DNA of 64,000 bases from contig NZ_WYDP01000005.1 in assembly GCF_009904055.1 (NCBI RefSeq), forward strand, positions 365,732 through 429,731, in the 5' to 3' direction. The stretch's first letter is position 1; each line of letters starts with the position of its first letter. The DNA is from Rubellimicrobium sp. CFH 75288. GTDB taxonomy: Bacteria > Pseudomonadota > Alphaproteobacteria > Rhodobacterales > Rhodobacteraceae. A model generated the notes under the pieces. The model was not told where the DNA came from. It searched no databases and was given only the letters and a program-made list of their open reading frames with translations. Both the position numbers and the translations under genes were made by a program. Shown piece after piece: positions 1-7,530 of this stretch.

Positions 1-2
1 CG

Positions 3-860
3 GTGACGGCGTCGGCGGGCCTCCTCGGGCCGATCATCCCGCCCTCCATGATCCTCATCATCTTCGGCGTCATCGCGCAGGTCTCGATCGCCGACATGTT
101 CCGGGCGGGGATCGTGCCGGGCCTGATCCTCTTCGCCCTCGTCCTGACACTGACCCTGTGGCAGGCGGCGCGGAATCAGCGTGCCGGCGCCGCAGCCGGT
201 CGCCCTGCCGAGGCGAGCCGGGTCCGCGCGAGCCTTCCGGGGCTGGCCACGATGGTCATCCCGCTGGTCATCGTGGGCGGCATCAGCTTCGGCGTGTTCA
301 CCCCGACCGAATCCGCGGCCGTGGCCATCGTCGTCGCGCTGGTCCTGGGCGGGCCGGTCTTCGGCGACCTGCGGTGGAAGAGCCTGCCGGCGATCCTCGA
401 CCGGACGGTGACGAACACGGCGATCGTGCTGTTCCTGATCATGGCGGCCAAGGTCTTCGGCTGGGTGCTGACCTTCAACCAGATCCCGCAGGCGGTGGCG
501 GCCTTCATTGCCTCGCTCACGGGGGATCCGACGATCTTCATGGTCCTCGTGATGCTGGCGCTGATCGTCGTGGGCATGGTCCTCGACGGCATCGCGGCGC
601 TGATCATCATGGTGCCGATCCTGCTGCCGGTCGCCGTCTCGAGCTACGGGATCGACCCCGTCCAGTTCGGGATCATGGTGTCGATGACGCTGGTCCTCGG
701 TCTGCTCACGCCCCCCGTCGGGGTGGGGCTCTACATCGCGGCCGCCATCGCGGACGTGCCGATCACGCGGCTGTCGAGGCTGGTCGCGCCTTACGTCCTC
801 GCCGCGATCCTCGTCATCCTGATCGTCATCCTCGTGCCCTGGGTCGTGCGACCCTTCTGA
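3..860 (+). CDS. TRAP transporter large permease (DctM family), 5' truncated by window edge
   Basis: This is the C-terminal two thirds of the large membrane subunit of a tripartite ATP-independent periplasmic (TRAP) transporter, which takes up organic acids using an ion gradient. The 285 visible residues are almost entirely hydrophobic helices. They carry DctM-type segments such as LLGPIIPPSMILIIFG near the start and LLTPPVGVGLY near residue 237. The family is usually about 425 residues, so roughly 140 residues lie upstream of base 1, and the GTG at base 3 is probably internal. It ends 40 bp before the aromatic hydroxylase gene on the same strand. By inference it belongs to the gentisate operon and imports an aromatic acid such as 3-hydroxybenzoate. 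Family assignment is firm; substrate is a guess. Confidence 0.88.
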   Translation: MTASAGLLGPIIPPSMILIIFGVIAQVSIADMFRAGIVPGLILFALVLTLTLWQAARNQRAGAAAGRPAEASRVRASLPGLATMVIPLVIVGGISFGVFTPTESAAVAIVVALVLGGPVFGDLRWKSLPAILDRTVTNTAIVLFLIMAAKVFGWVLTFNQIPQAVAAFIASLTGDPTIFMVLVMLALIVVGMVLDGIAALIIMVPILLPVAVSSYGIDPVQFGIMVSMTLVLGLLTPPVGVGLYIAAAIADVPITRLSRLVAPYVLAAILVILIVILVPWVVRPF

Positions 861-899
861 CGCCCCCGCGGCTGCACAACCATCCGGGAGAACCCGACC

Positions 900-2114
900 A
901 TGACGCAAGAGCTTCCCATCCTCATCGCGGGCGCCGGCATCGGGGGGCTGGCAGCGGCCTGCGGCCTGGCCCGCAAGGGCCTCAGGTCCATCGTCGTCGA
1001 GCAGGCCCCCCAGCTCGGGGAGATCGGGGCCGGCATCCAGATCGGACCGAACGCCTTTCACTGCTTCGACTATCTCGGCATCGGCGACGAGGCGCGGGCG
1101 GTCGCGGTCTTCATCGACAAGCTGCGGCTGATGGACGCGCAGACGGCCGAGGAGATCACCGCAATTCCTCTCGACGAGCCGTTCCGCCGGTTCTACGGCA
1201 ACCCCTACGCGGTGGTGCACCGGGCCGACCTGCACAGCGTTCTCCTGAACGCCTGCCGCGACAGCGGGCTTGTGGACATCCGCACCGATCATCTCGTGAC
1301 GGGCTACGCGCAGGACGGCACCACCGTGACCCTGTTCGTGAAGGATCGTGAGCCGATCCGGGGCCGGCTGCTGATCGGCGCCGAGGGGCTGCGCTCGCCG
1401 ATCCGCGCCCAGATGATCGGGGACGGCGAGCCGCGCGTCTCGGGGCATACCACCTACCGTTCGGTCATCCCGACCGAGCAGATGCCCGAGGACCTGCGCT
1501 GGAACGCGGCGACCCTTTGGGCGGGGCCGAAGTGCCACATCGTCCACTATCCGCTGAAGGGCTGGAAGGTCTTCAACCTGGTCGTCACCTATCACCGCGA
1601 CGTCAAGGAGGCGATCGCCGGCAAGCCCGTGAGCCGGGAGGAGGTCGCCCAGGGCTTCGAGCACGTCCACCCGAAGGCGCGCCAGATCATCGAGCACGGA
1701 TCGAACTGGAAGCTGTGGGTGCTCTGCGACCGCGACCCGATCTCGAACTGGGTCGATGGCCGCGTGGCCCTGCTCGGGGACAGCGCGCATCCGATGCTGC
1801 AATACTTCGCCCAAGGCGCCTGCATGGCCATGGAAGATGCGGTGGCGCTCTCGCATTGCCTCGAGCATTTCGGCGAGAACCCCGAGGTCGCGCTGCAGCG
1901 CTACCAGGAGATGCGCAGGGTCCGGACTGCCCGCGTGCAGATGAACAGCCGCCTGATCGGCGAGTACATCTACCATCCCGACGACGCCAAGGCCGCCGTC
2001 CGCAACCACGTCATGCGGTCGATGACCCCCGACGACTGGTACCGGCAATTGAGGTGGCTCTACGGCTCGAACGGCCTGGACGAGGCGGCCGTGACGGGCG
2101 TGGCCGCAGAATGA
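900..2114 (+). CDS. FAD-dependent hydroxylase, probable 3-hydroxybenzoate 6-monooxygenase
   Basis: This is a group A flavoprotein monooxygenase of 404 residues. It shows the three family signatures: the Rossmann GAGIGG at residues 11-16, a DG-type motif (GAEGLRSPIR) near 158-168, and the FAD-ribityl GD motif (ALLGDSAHP) near 288-298. Members hydroxylate aromatic acids with NAD(P)H and O2. The genes that follow degrade gentisate, so the most likely reaction is 3-hydroxybenzoate to gentisate (6-hydroxylation). A salicylate hydroxylase is the alternative from the fold alone. The ATG at 900 follows a short gap after the TRAP permease. The stop overlaps an ATG (ATGA) at 2111, although the downstream protein more likely begins at 2138. 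The gene leads the catabolic enzymes of the operon. Confidence 0.85.
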   Translation: MTQELPILIAGAGIGGLAAACGLARKGLRSIVVEQAPQLGEIGAGIQIGPNAFHCFDYLGIGDEARAVAVFIDKLRLMDAQTAEEITAIPLDEPFRRFYGNPYAVVHRADLHSVLLNACRDSGLVDIRTDHLVTGYAQDGTTVTLFVKDREPIRGRLLIGAEGLRSPIRAQMIGDGEPRVSGHTTYRSVIPTEQMPEDLRWNAATLWAGPKCHIVHYPLKGWKVFNLVVTYHRDVKEAIAGKPVSREEVAQGFEHVHPKARQIIEHGSNWKLWVLCDRDPISNWVDGRVALLGDSAHPMLQYFAQGACMAMEDAVALSHCLEHFGENPEVALQRYQEMRRVRTARVQMNSRLIGEYIYHPDDAKAAVRNHVMRSMTPDDWYRQLRWLYGSNGLDEAAVTGVAAE

Positions 2115-2137
2115 CCCCGCAGAAGGAGACCCCGACG

Positions 2138-2833
2138 ATGGGCTACGTGTTCGATCCCGCCCCGGTGCCGAGCCTTGCCGTGGCGGGCAGTGTAGACCGG
2201 ATCCCCGTGCGCCGCATCTTCTGCATCGGCCGCAACTACGCCGCCCATGCCCGCGAGATGGGCAAGGACCCCGATCGCGACCCGCCCTTCTTCTTTCTCA
2301 AGCCCGCGGATTCCGTGGTCGAGGACGGCGCCACGATCCCCTATCCGCCGGAGACCGAGAACTTCCACCACGAGGCCGAACTGGTCGCCGTGATCGGCAC
2401 GGGCGGCCGGGACATCCCCACCGAGCGGGCGCTCGAGCATGTCTGGGGCTACGCTGTCGGCAACGACCTGACCCGCCGCGACCTCCAGCTCAAGGCGCGG
2501 GATCAGGGCCGGCCGTGGGACCTCGGCAAGGGCTTCGACCGCTCCGCCCCCATCGCGCCGGTCTATCCCGTTTCGGCCGTCGGCCACCCGTCGAAGGGGT
2601 CCATCCGCCTGACCGTGAACGGCGAGGTCAGGCAGCAGGCCGACCTTTCCGAGCTGATCTGGTCGGTGCCCGAGATCGTCTCGATCCTGTCGCACTCGAT
2701 GGAGCTCAGGCCGGGCGACGTGATCATGACGGGCACGCCGGCCGGGGTGGGCCCGCTGGTGCCGGGCGATATCTGCGTCGTCTCGATCGAGGGTCTGGGC
2801 GAGCTGACGACACGGATCGGGCCGCGCGAATGA
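2138..2833 (+). CDS. Fumarylpyruvate hydrolase (FAH family)
   Basis: This 231-residue member of the fumarylacetoacetate hydrolase family should split fumarylpyruvate into fumarate and pyruvate, the last step of the gentisate pathway. It has the compact single-domain layout: CIGRNYAAHAREMG near residue 28, the metal-binding EAELVAVIG around 80, and the conserved MTGTPAGVGPL near 197. I chose the ATG at 2138 because AGAAGGAGA lies just before it at about seven bases. An upstream in-frame ATG at 2111 overlaps the previous stop but lacks that site. The next gene overlaps its stop by ATGA. Position between the hydroxylase and a maleylpyruvate isomerase supports fumarylpyruvate rather than another FAH substrate. 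Confidence 0.88.
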   Translation: MGYVFDPAPVPSLAVAGSVDRIPVRRIFCIGRNYAAHAREMGKDPDRDPPFFFLKPADSVVEDGATIPYPPETENFHHEAELVAVIGTGGRDIPTERALEHVWGYAVGNDLTRRDLQLKARDQGRPWDLGKGFDRSAPIAPVYPVSAVGHPSKGSIRLTVNGEVRQQADLSELIWSVPEIVSILSHSMELRPGDVIMTGTPAGVGPLVPGDICVVSIEGLGELTTRIGPRE

Positions 2834-3477
2834 CCCTCAGGCTTCACAACTTCTTCCGGTCCTCGACCTCGACACGAGTCCGCGCGGCGCTGAACCTCAA
2901 GGGCCTGGACTACGAGTATGTGCCGTACGTCCTGCGCGACGGCGAAACGCGGAAGCCGGACTACCTGCGGCGCAATCCCCAAGGCCTCGTGCCCACGCTC
3001 GAGCGCGAAGACGGCAGCCACTTGACCCAGTCGCTGGCGATCATCGAGTGGCTGGAGGAGACCCATCCCGAGCCGCCCCTGCTGCCGCCCGACCCCGACG
3101 GCCGGGCGCGGGTGCGCGCGCTCGCCTGCATGATCGCTTGCGAGATCCACCCCCTCAACAACCTGCGGGTGCTGTTGCGCCTGCGCGACCAGTTCGGCGC
3201 CGACGAGGAGGCGCAGAAGGTGTGGTTCGCGCACTGGGTCGGCCTGACCTTCGACGCGCTCGAGACCGCCCTCTCCGACAGCCCCCTGACAGGGCGCTTC
3301 TGCCACGGAGAGGCGCCCACGTTGGCGGACCTGTGCCTCTATGCGCAGGTCTGGAACAACCGCCGCTTCGGCATCCCCCTCGAGACCTGGCCGACCATCG
3401 CGCGCATCTTCGCCGAGCTCGACCGGATCCCCGCCTTCCGCGACGCCGCGCCCCCGAACCAGCCCGACGCCGCCTGA
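2830..3477 (+). CDS. Maleylpyruvate isomerase, GST zeta class
   Basis: This glutathione S-transferase-fold protein (215 residues) should isomerise maleylpyruvate to fumarylpyruvate using glutathione. The N-terminal thioredoxin-like domain has the zeta-class motif RSSTSTRVRAAL at residues 9-20. Ser-Ser and Arg are retained, but the usual second Cys of SSCS is Thr. It continues with NPQGLVPTLE and the glutathione-binding QSLAIIEWLEE. The helical domain carries EIHPLNNLRVL, typical of maleylacetoacetate and maleylpyruvate isomerases. Its ATG overlaps the previous stop (ATGA), so translation is probably coupled. A second, unrelated isomerase-type gene closes the operon at 4574, which makes the division of labour uncertain. 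Maleylacetoacetate isomerase is the alternative, but the gentisate context disfavours it. Confidence 0.87.
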   Translation: MTLRLHNFFRSSTSTRVRAALNLKGLDYEYVPYVLRDGETRKPDYLRRNPQGLVPTLEREDGSHLTQSLAIIEWLEETHPEPPLLPPDPDGRARVRALACMIACEIHPLNNLRVLLRLRDQFGADEEAQKVWFAHWVGLTFDALETALSDSPLTGRFCHGEAPTLADLCLYAQVWNNRRFGIPLETWPTIARIFAELDRIPAFRDAAPPNQPDAA

Positions 3478-3503
3478 CCGCACGCACCCGCGAGGAGACC
3501 GCC

Positions 3504-4577
3504 ATGGACAACGCGATGCAGCCGGACGACACCCCCGAACTCCGCGCGCTCTACCGGGCGTTCGAGGACAAGCACATGAACCCGCTCTGGACGCAGCTGG
3601 GCGACCTGATGCCCGCCCATCCCAAGCCCAGGGCCGTGCCCCACGTCTGGAAATGGGCAGAGATGCTGCCCCTGGCCGAGGAATCGGGCCGCCTCGTGCC
3701 CGTGGGACGGGGGGGCGAGCGGCGCGCGATCGGGCTGGCCAATCCGGGGCTGGGCGGGCATGCCTATGTCAGCCCCACGCTCTGGTGCGCGATCCAGTAC
3801 CTGCTGCCGGGCGAGAACGCCCCCGAACATCGCCACTCGCAGAACGCCTTCCGCTTCGTGGTCGAGGGCGAGGGCGTCTGGACGGTGGTCAACGGCGATC
3901 CGGTGCGGATGTCGCGCGGCGACCTGCTGCTGACGCCGGGCTGGAACTTCCACGGCCACCACAACGTCGCGGACAGGCCGATGGCGTGGATCGACGGGCT
4001 CGACATCCCCTTCAGCCAGCAGATGGACGTGGGCTTCTTCGAGTTCGGGGCCGAGCGCGTCACCGACAACGCGACGCCCAACTTCAGCCAGTCCGAGCGC
4101 CTCTGGTGCCATCCGGGCCTCAGGCCGCTGTCGCAGCTGCAGGACAGCGTGAGCTCGCCGATCGGGGCCTACCGCTGGGAGTTCACCGACCGCGCCCTGA
4201 CCGAGCAGCTCCTGCTCGAGGACGAGGGCAATCCCGCCACGGTCGAGCTGGGCCATGCGGCCATCCGCTACGTGAACCCGACCACGGGCGGCGACGTGAT
4301 GCCCACCATCCGCTGCGAGTTCCACCGTCTCAGGGCGGGGGCCGAGACCCTGCGCCGCCAAGAGGTCGGCTCGTCCGTGTTTCAGGTCTTCGAAGGCTCG
4401 GGCGCCGTGGTCCTGGGCGGCGAGACGCACAGGCTGGACAAGGGCGATCTGTTCGTCGTGCCGTCGTGGGTCCCCTGGTCGCTCGAGGCCGAGACGCAGT
4501 TCGACCTGTTCCGCTTCTCGGACGCGCCGATCATGGAGCGGCTGCACGTCATGCGCACGCAGGTGGAGAACGGATGA
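3504..4577 (+). CDS. Gentisate 1,2-dioxygenase (bicupin)
   Basis: This Fe(II) ring-cleavage enzyme opens gentisate (2,5-dihydroxybenzoate) to maleylpyruvate with O2. The 357-residue protein has two cupin domains. The N-terminal one carries the likely iron ligands His109 and His111 in EHRHSQNAFRFVVEGEG and His150 in GWNFHGHHN. The C-terminal cupin (about 270-345) contains FQVFEGSGAVVLGGE but lacks an obvious complete metal triad, as is usual for this family. Length matches known gentisate dioxygenases. The ATG at 3504 is preceded by CGAGGAGAC at good spacing, 26 bp after the isomerase stop. The stop overlaps the next start by ATGA. It is the diagnostic enzyme of the operon. Confidence 0.93.
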   Translation: MDNAMQPDDTPELRALYRAFEDKHMNPLWTQLGDLMPAHPKPRAVPHVWKWAEMLPLAEESGRLVPVGRGGERRAIGLANPGLGGHAYVSPTLWCAIQYLLPGENAPEHRHSQNAFRFVVEGEGVWTVVNGDPVRMSRGDLLLTPGWNFHGHHNVADRPMAWIDGLDIPFSQQMDVGFFEFGAERVTDNATPNFSQSERLWCHPGLRPLSQLQDSVSSPIGAYRWEFTDRALTEQLLLEDEGNPATVELGHAAIRYVNPTTGGDVMPTIRCEFHRLRAGAETLRRQEVGSSVFQVFEGSGAVVLGGETHRLDKGDLFVVPSWVPWSLEAETQFDLFRFSDAPIMERLHVMRTQVENG

Positions 4578-5122
4578 CCGGGCAGGACGACAGCGGGCGG
4601 GCTGCGCTGCGTGCCCGGCAGGGGGCCGGTGCGCGCTACGACGCCGAGGCCGCGCCCCATGCCGACCTGCTGCTGGCGCGGCGGGGCACGGCCTATTTCG
4701 CGCGCAAGCTGAACGAACTGGACGATCGGGAGCTCGACGCGCCCTCCCTGCAGGAGGGCTGGACCCGCCGGCGCCTCGTCGCGAGGGTGAGCCTTCAGGC
4801 GCGCGGCCTCGCCATCGCACTCAAGGCGCTGCGCGAGCCGCTCATCCTGGAGGAGGCCGAGTGGCGCCCGGACCTCGCGCTCGCCGCGACGCTGCCGGCG
4901 CGGGCCCTCAGGCACCTCTTCGTCCATTCCGCCAAGCATCTCGACGTGGAGTGGCGCGACCTGCCGGGCGAGGGATGGGACGGCCCCCGGATCAGGCTGG
5001 ATGGCGCGGAGGTGGCGCCCCGCCAGACGCCCCGGCTCCGCGCCATCGCGGTCTGGCACGCCTCCGTGGACCTCGGCAACGGGGGACGCTGGCGCGACGT
5101 GCCGGAGGAGTGCCGGATCTGA
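4574..5122 (+). CDS. DinB/mycothiol-dependent maleylpyruvate isomerase-like protein
   Basis: This 182-residue protein resembles the DinB/MDMPI superfamily of four-helix-bundle thiol S-transferases. The N-terminal half (HADLLLARRGTAYFARKLNEL and the following LQEGWTRRRLVARVSLQARG) matches the 'maleylpyruvate isomerase N-terminal domain' style. That domain normally has three metal-binding histidines; His74-type positions are weak here, so activity is uncertain. The start overlaps the gentisate dioxygenase stop by ATGA, placing it firmly in the operon. The pathway already has a glutathione-type isomerase at 2830. This one may be a second isomerase working with another thiol, or may have taken another role. 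Convergent with arsJ; a strong stem-loop lies in the gap. Confidence 0.7.
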   Translation: MTGQDDSGRAALRARQGAGARYDAEAAPHADLLLARRGTAYFARKLNELDDRELDAPSLQEGWTRRRLVARVSLQARGLAIALKALREPLILEEAEWRPDLALAATLPARALRHLFVHSAKHLDVEWRDLPGEGWDGPRIRLDGAEVAPRQTPRLRAIAVWHASVDLGNGGRWRDVPEECRI

Positions 5123-5192
5123 ACGCCGATGCGGCGTCCGCCTCCTGCGGTCGGGGGGAGGAGACCCTCCGGCCCCGGCTCCGTCCTCCCCG

Positions 5193-5222
5193 CCGGACTG
5201 CCGCCGCGTGCCGGCAGTCCGG
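5193..5222. terminator. Stem-loop between convergent operons, possible bidirectional terminator
   Basis: A perfect 11-bp inverted repeat, CCGGACTGCCG at 5193-5203 and CGGCAGTCCGG at 5212-5222, with an 8-base loop. It sits in the 123-bp gap between the 3' ends of the gentisate operon (stop 5122) and arsJ (stop 5246). No T-run follows on either strand, so it may need Rho or act by protecting the transcript ends. Structure is seen directly; termination is inferred. Confidence 0.5.
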
Positions 5223-5245
5223 CAGCGGTCGCCGCGGCGCGGACC

Positions 5246-6517
5246 TCATGGCGACGGGGCCGTCACGGGGCGCAGCCGCCGCGCGGCCAGCCAGCTCAGC
5301 GCTGCCATGAGACCGGCGGTGGCAAGACAGAGCGGCAGCCCTCCGACCTGGAAGCTGAGCCCGGACAGGAGCGTCCCGACCAGTCGGCCGGCGGCATTCG
5401 ACATGTAGTAGAAGCCCACATCGCGGGTGATCCGGCCTGTGTCGCCAAAGGCGAGGATCAGGTAGGAATGGACAGAGGAGTTGATCGCGAAGACGGCTCC
5501 GAACAGCAGAAGCCCGCCGATCAGCGTCGCCGTCAGCCAGGTCGAGGGTTCGCCCGCCAGCCAGGCCAGCGCCGCAAGGACGAAGGGGATCGGCACGAGC
5601 CGCGCGGCCCAGCGGATGACCTGCTCCGCAGCGGCCGGAGCCGTGGCCGTCCGCCGTCCCAGCAGACGCGGCGCAAGGCCCTGCACCGCGCCATAGGCGA
5701 TGATCCAGAGCGCCAGGAAGCCGCCGATGACGAAGAAGGCCCAACGCCGTCCTTCGGCGGTTCCGTCCGACAGCACCGTCTGGAAATAGACGGGCACCCC
5801 GACCACGAACCACACGTCGCGGGCTCCGAACAGGAAGAGCCGTGCGAGCGACAGGCGGTTGACGCGCGGATCGCTCGAGCGCCAGGCGGCGAAGCGCGCG
5901 CCGCGATCCCGCGCAGGCAGGCCCGACGGCAGAAACAGCGCCACCCCCAGCAGGATTGCCGCCAGGACGGCCGCCATGCCCCAGACCGCCGCCTCGAACC
6001 CCGCGAGCGCGAGAAGGGCTGCGCCCAGAAAGAAACCCAGACCCTTGACCGCGTTCTTGGACCCGGTAAGCGCCGCCACCCACCGGAACAGCGTGCCGTC
6101 GGCATCGGGGGCCAGAACCTTGACCGCCGACTTGGAGGACATCTTGGCGAGGTCCTTGGCCACGCCGGAGACGCCCTGGACCGCCATGACAAAGCCGACC
6201 GACGCGGCCACGCCCCAGGCGGGATCGAGCTGCGCCAGCGCCGCGAGCGCCCCGATCTGGAGGCCCAGACCCGCATACAGCGTGGATGCGAGACCGAACC
6301 GTGCCGCAAGCCAGCCCGCCCAGAGATTGGTCACGATCCCGGCCAGTTCGTAGAGCAGGAACAGCCAGGCCAGCTGGATCGGCGTGAAGCCCAGCGTGTT
6401 GAAGTGCAGCAGCACGAGCATCCGCAGCGCGCCGTCCGAGAGCATGAAGGCCCAGTAGGCCGCCGTCACGGCCGCGTAGGCGCGCCAAGGCCGGGGGGGT
6501 GCGGCGAGATCCGTCAT
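5246..6517 (-). CDS. arsJ: ArsJ, organoarsenical (1-arseno-3-phosphoglycerate) efflux MFS transporter
   Basis: This 12-helix-type major facilitator protein (423 residues) fits ArsJ, which exports 1-arseno-3-phosphoglycerate made by the neighbouring GAPDH. ArsJ-like stretches include the N-terminal AYWAFMLSDGALRMLVLLHF and the cytoplasmic loop KDLAKMSSKSAVKVLAPD followed by LTGSKNAVKGLGFF near residues 120-155. I chose the ATG at 6517 because it overlaps the GAPDH stop as ATGA; an upstream in-frame start at 6571 lies inside GAPDH. The order arsR-arsC, gapdh, arsJ is the known arsenate-resistance arrangement. It is regulated with the operon from upstream of 8375. No Acr3 or ArsB arsenite pump is visible nearby. 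Confidence 0.9.
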   Translation of the reverse strand: MTDLAAPPRPWRAYAAVTAAYWAFMLSDGALRMLVLLHFNTLGFTPIQLAWLFLLYELAGIVTNLWAGWLAARFGLASTLYAGLGLQIGALAALAQLDPAWGVAASVGFVMAVQGVSGVAKDLAKMSSKSAVKVLAPDADGTLFRWVAALTGSKNAVKGLGFFLGAALLALAGFEAAVWGMAAVLAAILLGVALFLPSGLPARDRGARFAAWRSSDPRVNRLSLARLFLFGARDVWFVVGVPVYFQTVLSDGTAEGRRWAFFVIGGFLALWIIAYGAVQGLAPRLLGRRTATAPAAAEQVIRWAARLVPIPFVLAALAWLAGEPSTWLTATLIGGLLLFGAVFAINSSVHSYLILAFGDTGRITRDVGFYYMSNAAGRLVGTLLSGLSFQVGGLPLCLATAGLMAALSWLAARRLRPVTAPSP

Positions 6518-7530
6518 CGCGCGGCCACGACCATGCGGACGATGTCGGCCAGCCGGCAGGCATAGCCCCATTCGTTGTCGTACCAGGCATAGACCTTCAC
6601 CTGGGTGCCGCCGACGACCATCGTGCTGGCCGCATCGACGATGGCCGAGCGCCGGTCGCCCCGGAAATCCGACGACACGAGCGGGCGCGTCTCCAAGCCC
6701 AGGATGCCGGCCAGCGGTCCTTCGGCCGCCGCGGCGAAGAGGGCGTTGACCTCGTCGGGCGTGGTCGGACGCTCGACCTCGAAGACCGCATCGGTCAGCG
6801 AGGCGTTGAGCAGGGGCACGCGCACGGCATGTCCGTTCAGCCGGCCGGCCAGCTCGGGATAGATCAGCGCGATGGCCGTGGCCGAGCCGGTGGTGGTCGG
6901 AATGAGGTTGAGAAGGGCCGACCGTGCGCGGCGGGCGTCCTTGGCCGGTCGGTCCACCACCACCTGCGTGTTGGTGACATCGTGGATCGTGGTGATGGAG
7001 CCGTGCCGGATGCCGAGGCCTTCATGGATCACCCGCACGAGGGGGGCCAGACAGTTCGTGGTACAGCTGGCCCCCGTGACGATGCGGTGCACCGCTGGAT
7101 CGAAGAGATGATGGTTGATCCCGTAGACGAGGTTCAGCGCGCCCTCGTCCTTGACAGGCGCGGACACCACGACCGTGCGGATGCCCGCCTCCAGGTAGGG
7201 CTGAAGGGCGGCGAGCCTGCGGAACGCGCCCGTGCAGTCCACGACCACGTCGATGCCCATGGCGGCCAGCGGCAAGGCCTCGATCCGCCGCTCGGCCGTG
7301 AGGCGCAGCCGATGACCGTTGATCGCGAGGGCATCGCTCCCGGCCGCGATCTCGGCCGGCCAGCGGCCGTGGACGCTGTCGAATTCCAGCAGAAGCGCGT
7401 TCTGCGCGGCATCGCCCTGCGGTTCGTTGACCAGGACGATGTCGCCACCCGAGCCGGTGTCGATCAGGTCGCGCAGCACGAGCTTGCCCACGCGACCGAG
7501 GCCGTTGAGCGCAATGCGGGGACGGCTCAT
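6514..7530 (-). CDS. Glyceraldehyde-3-phosphate dehydrogenase of the ArsJ arsenate-resistance type
   Basis: This GAPDH (338 residues) should form 1-arseno-3-phosphoglycerate from glyceraldehyde-3-phosphate, arsenate and NAD. The Rossmann motif is GLGRVGKLVLR at 10-20. The catalytic cysteine is Cys156 in ASCTTNCLAP, with the partner His183 in TTIHDVTNTQ. The DVTNTQ sequence, in place of the usual AYTxDQ, is typical of the arsenic-linked GAPDH family. The C-terminal domain ends with YDNEWGYACRLADIV. Both ends overlap neighbours by four bases (ATGA), indicating tight translational coupling with the ArsR-ArsC fusion upstream and arsJ downstream. A purely glycolytic role is unlikely in this setting. 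Confidence 0.92.
   Translation of the reverse strand: MSRPRIALNGLGRVGKLVLRDLIDTGSGGDIVLVNEPQGDAAQNALLLEFDSVHGRWPAEIAAGSDALAINGHRLRLTAERRIEALPLAAMGIDVVVDCTGAFRRLAALQPYLEAGIRTVVVSAPVKDEGALNLVYGINHHLFDPAVHRIVTGASCTTNCLAPLVRVIHEGLGIRHGSITTIHDVTNTQVVVDRPAKDARRARSALLNLIPTTTGSATAIALIYPELAGRLNGHAVRVPLLNASLTDAVFEVERPTTPDEVNALFAAAAEGPLAGILGLETRPLVSSDFRGDRRSAIVDAASTMVVGGTQVKVYAWYDNEWGYACRLADIVRMVVAAR

Noticed and set aside
2111..2137. ATG at 2111 as start of fumarylpyruvate hydrolase
   Set aside because: The ATGA overlap is tempting, but the strong AGAAGGAGA site lies after it and directs the ATG at 2138, where family similarity also begins.
3339..4820. A 493-codon minus-strand frame opposite gentisate dioxygenase
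   Set aside because: It is a shadow of the dioxygenase, whose histidine ligands and operon overlaps are clear.
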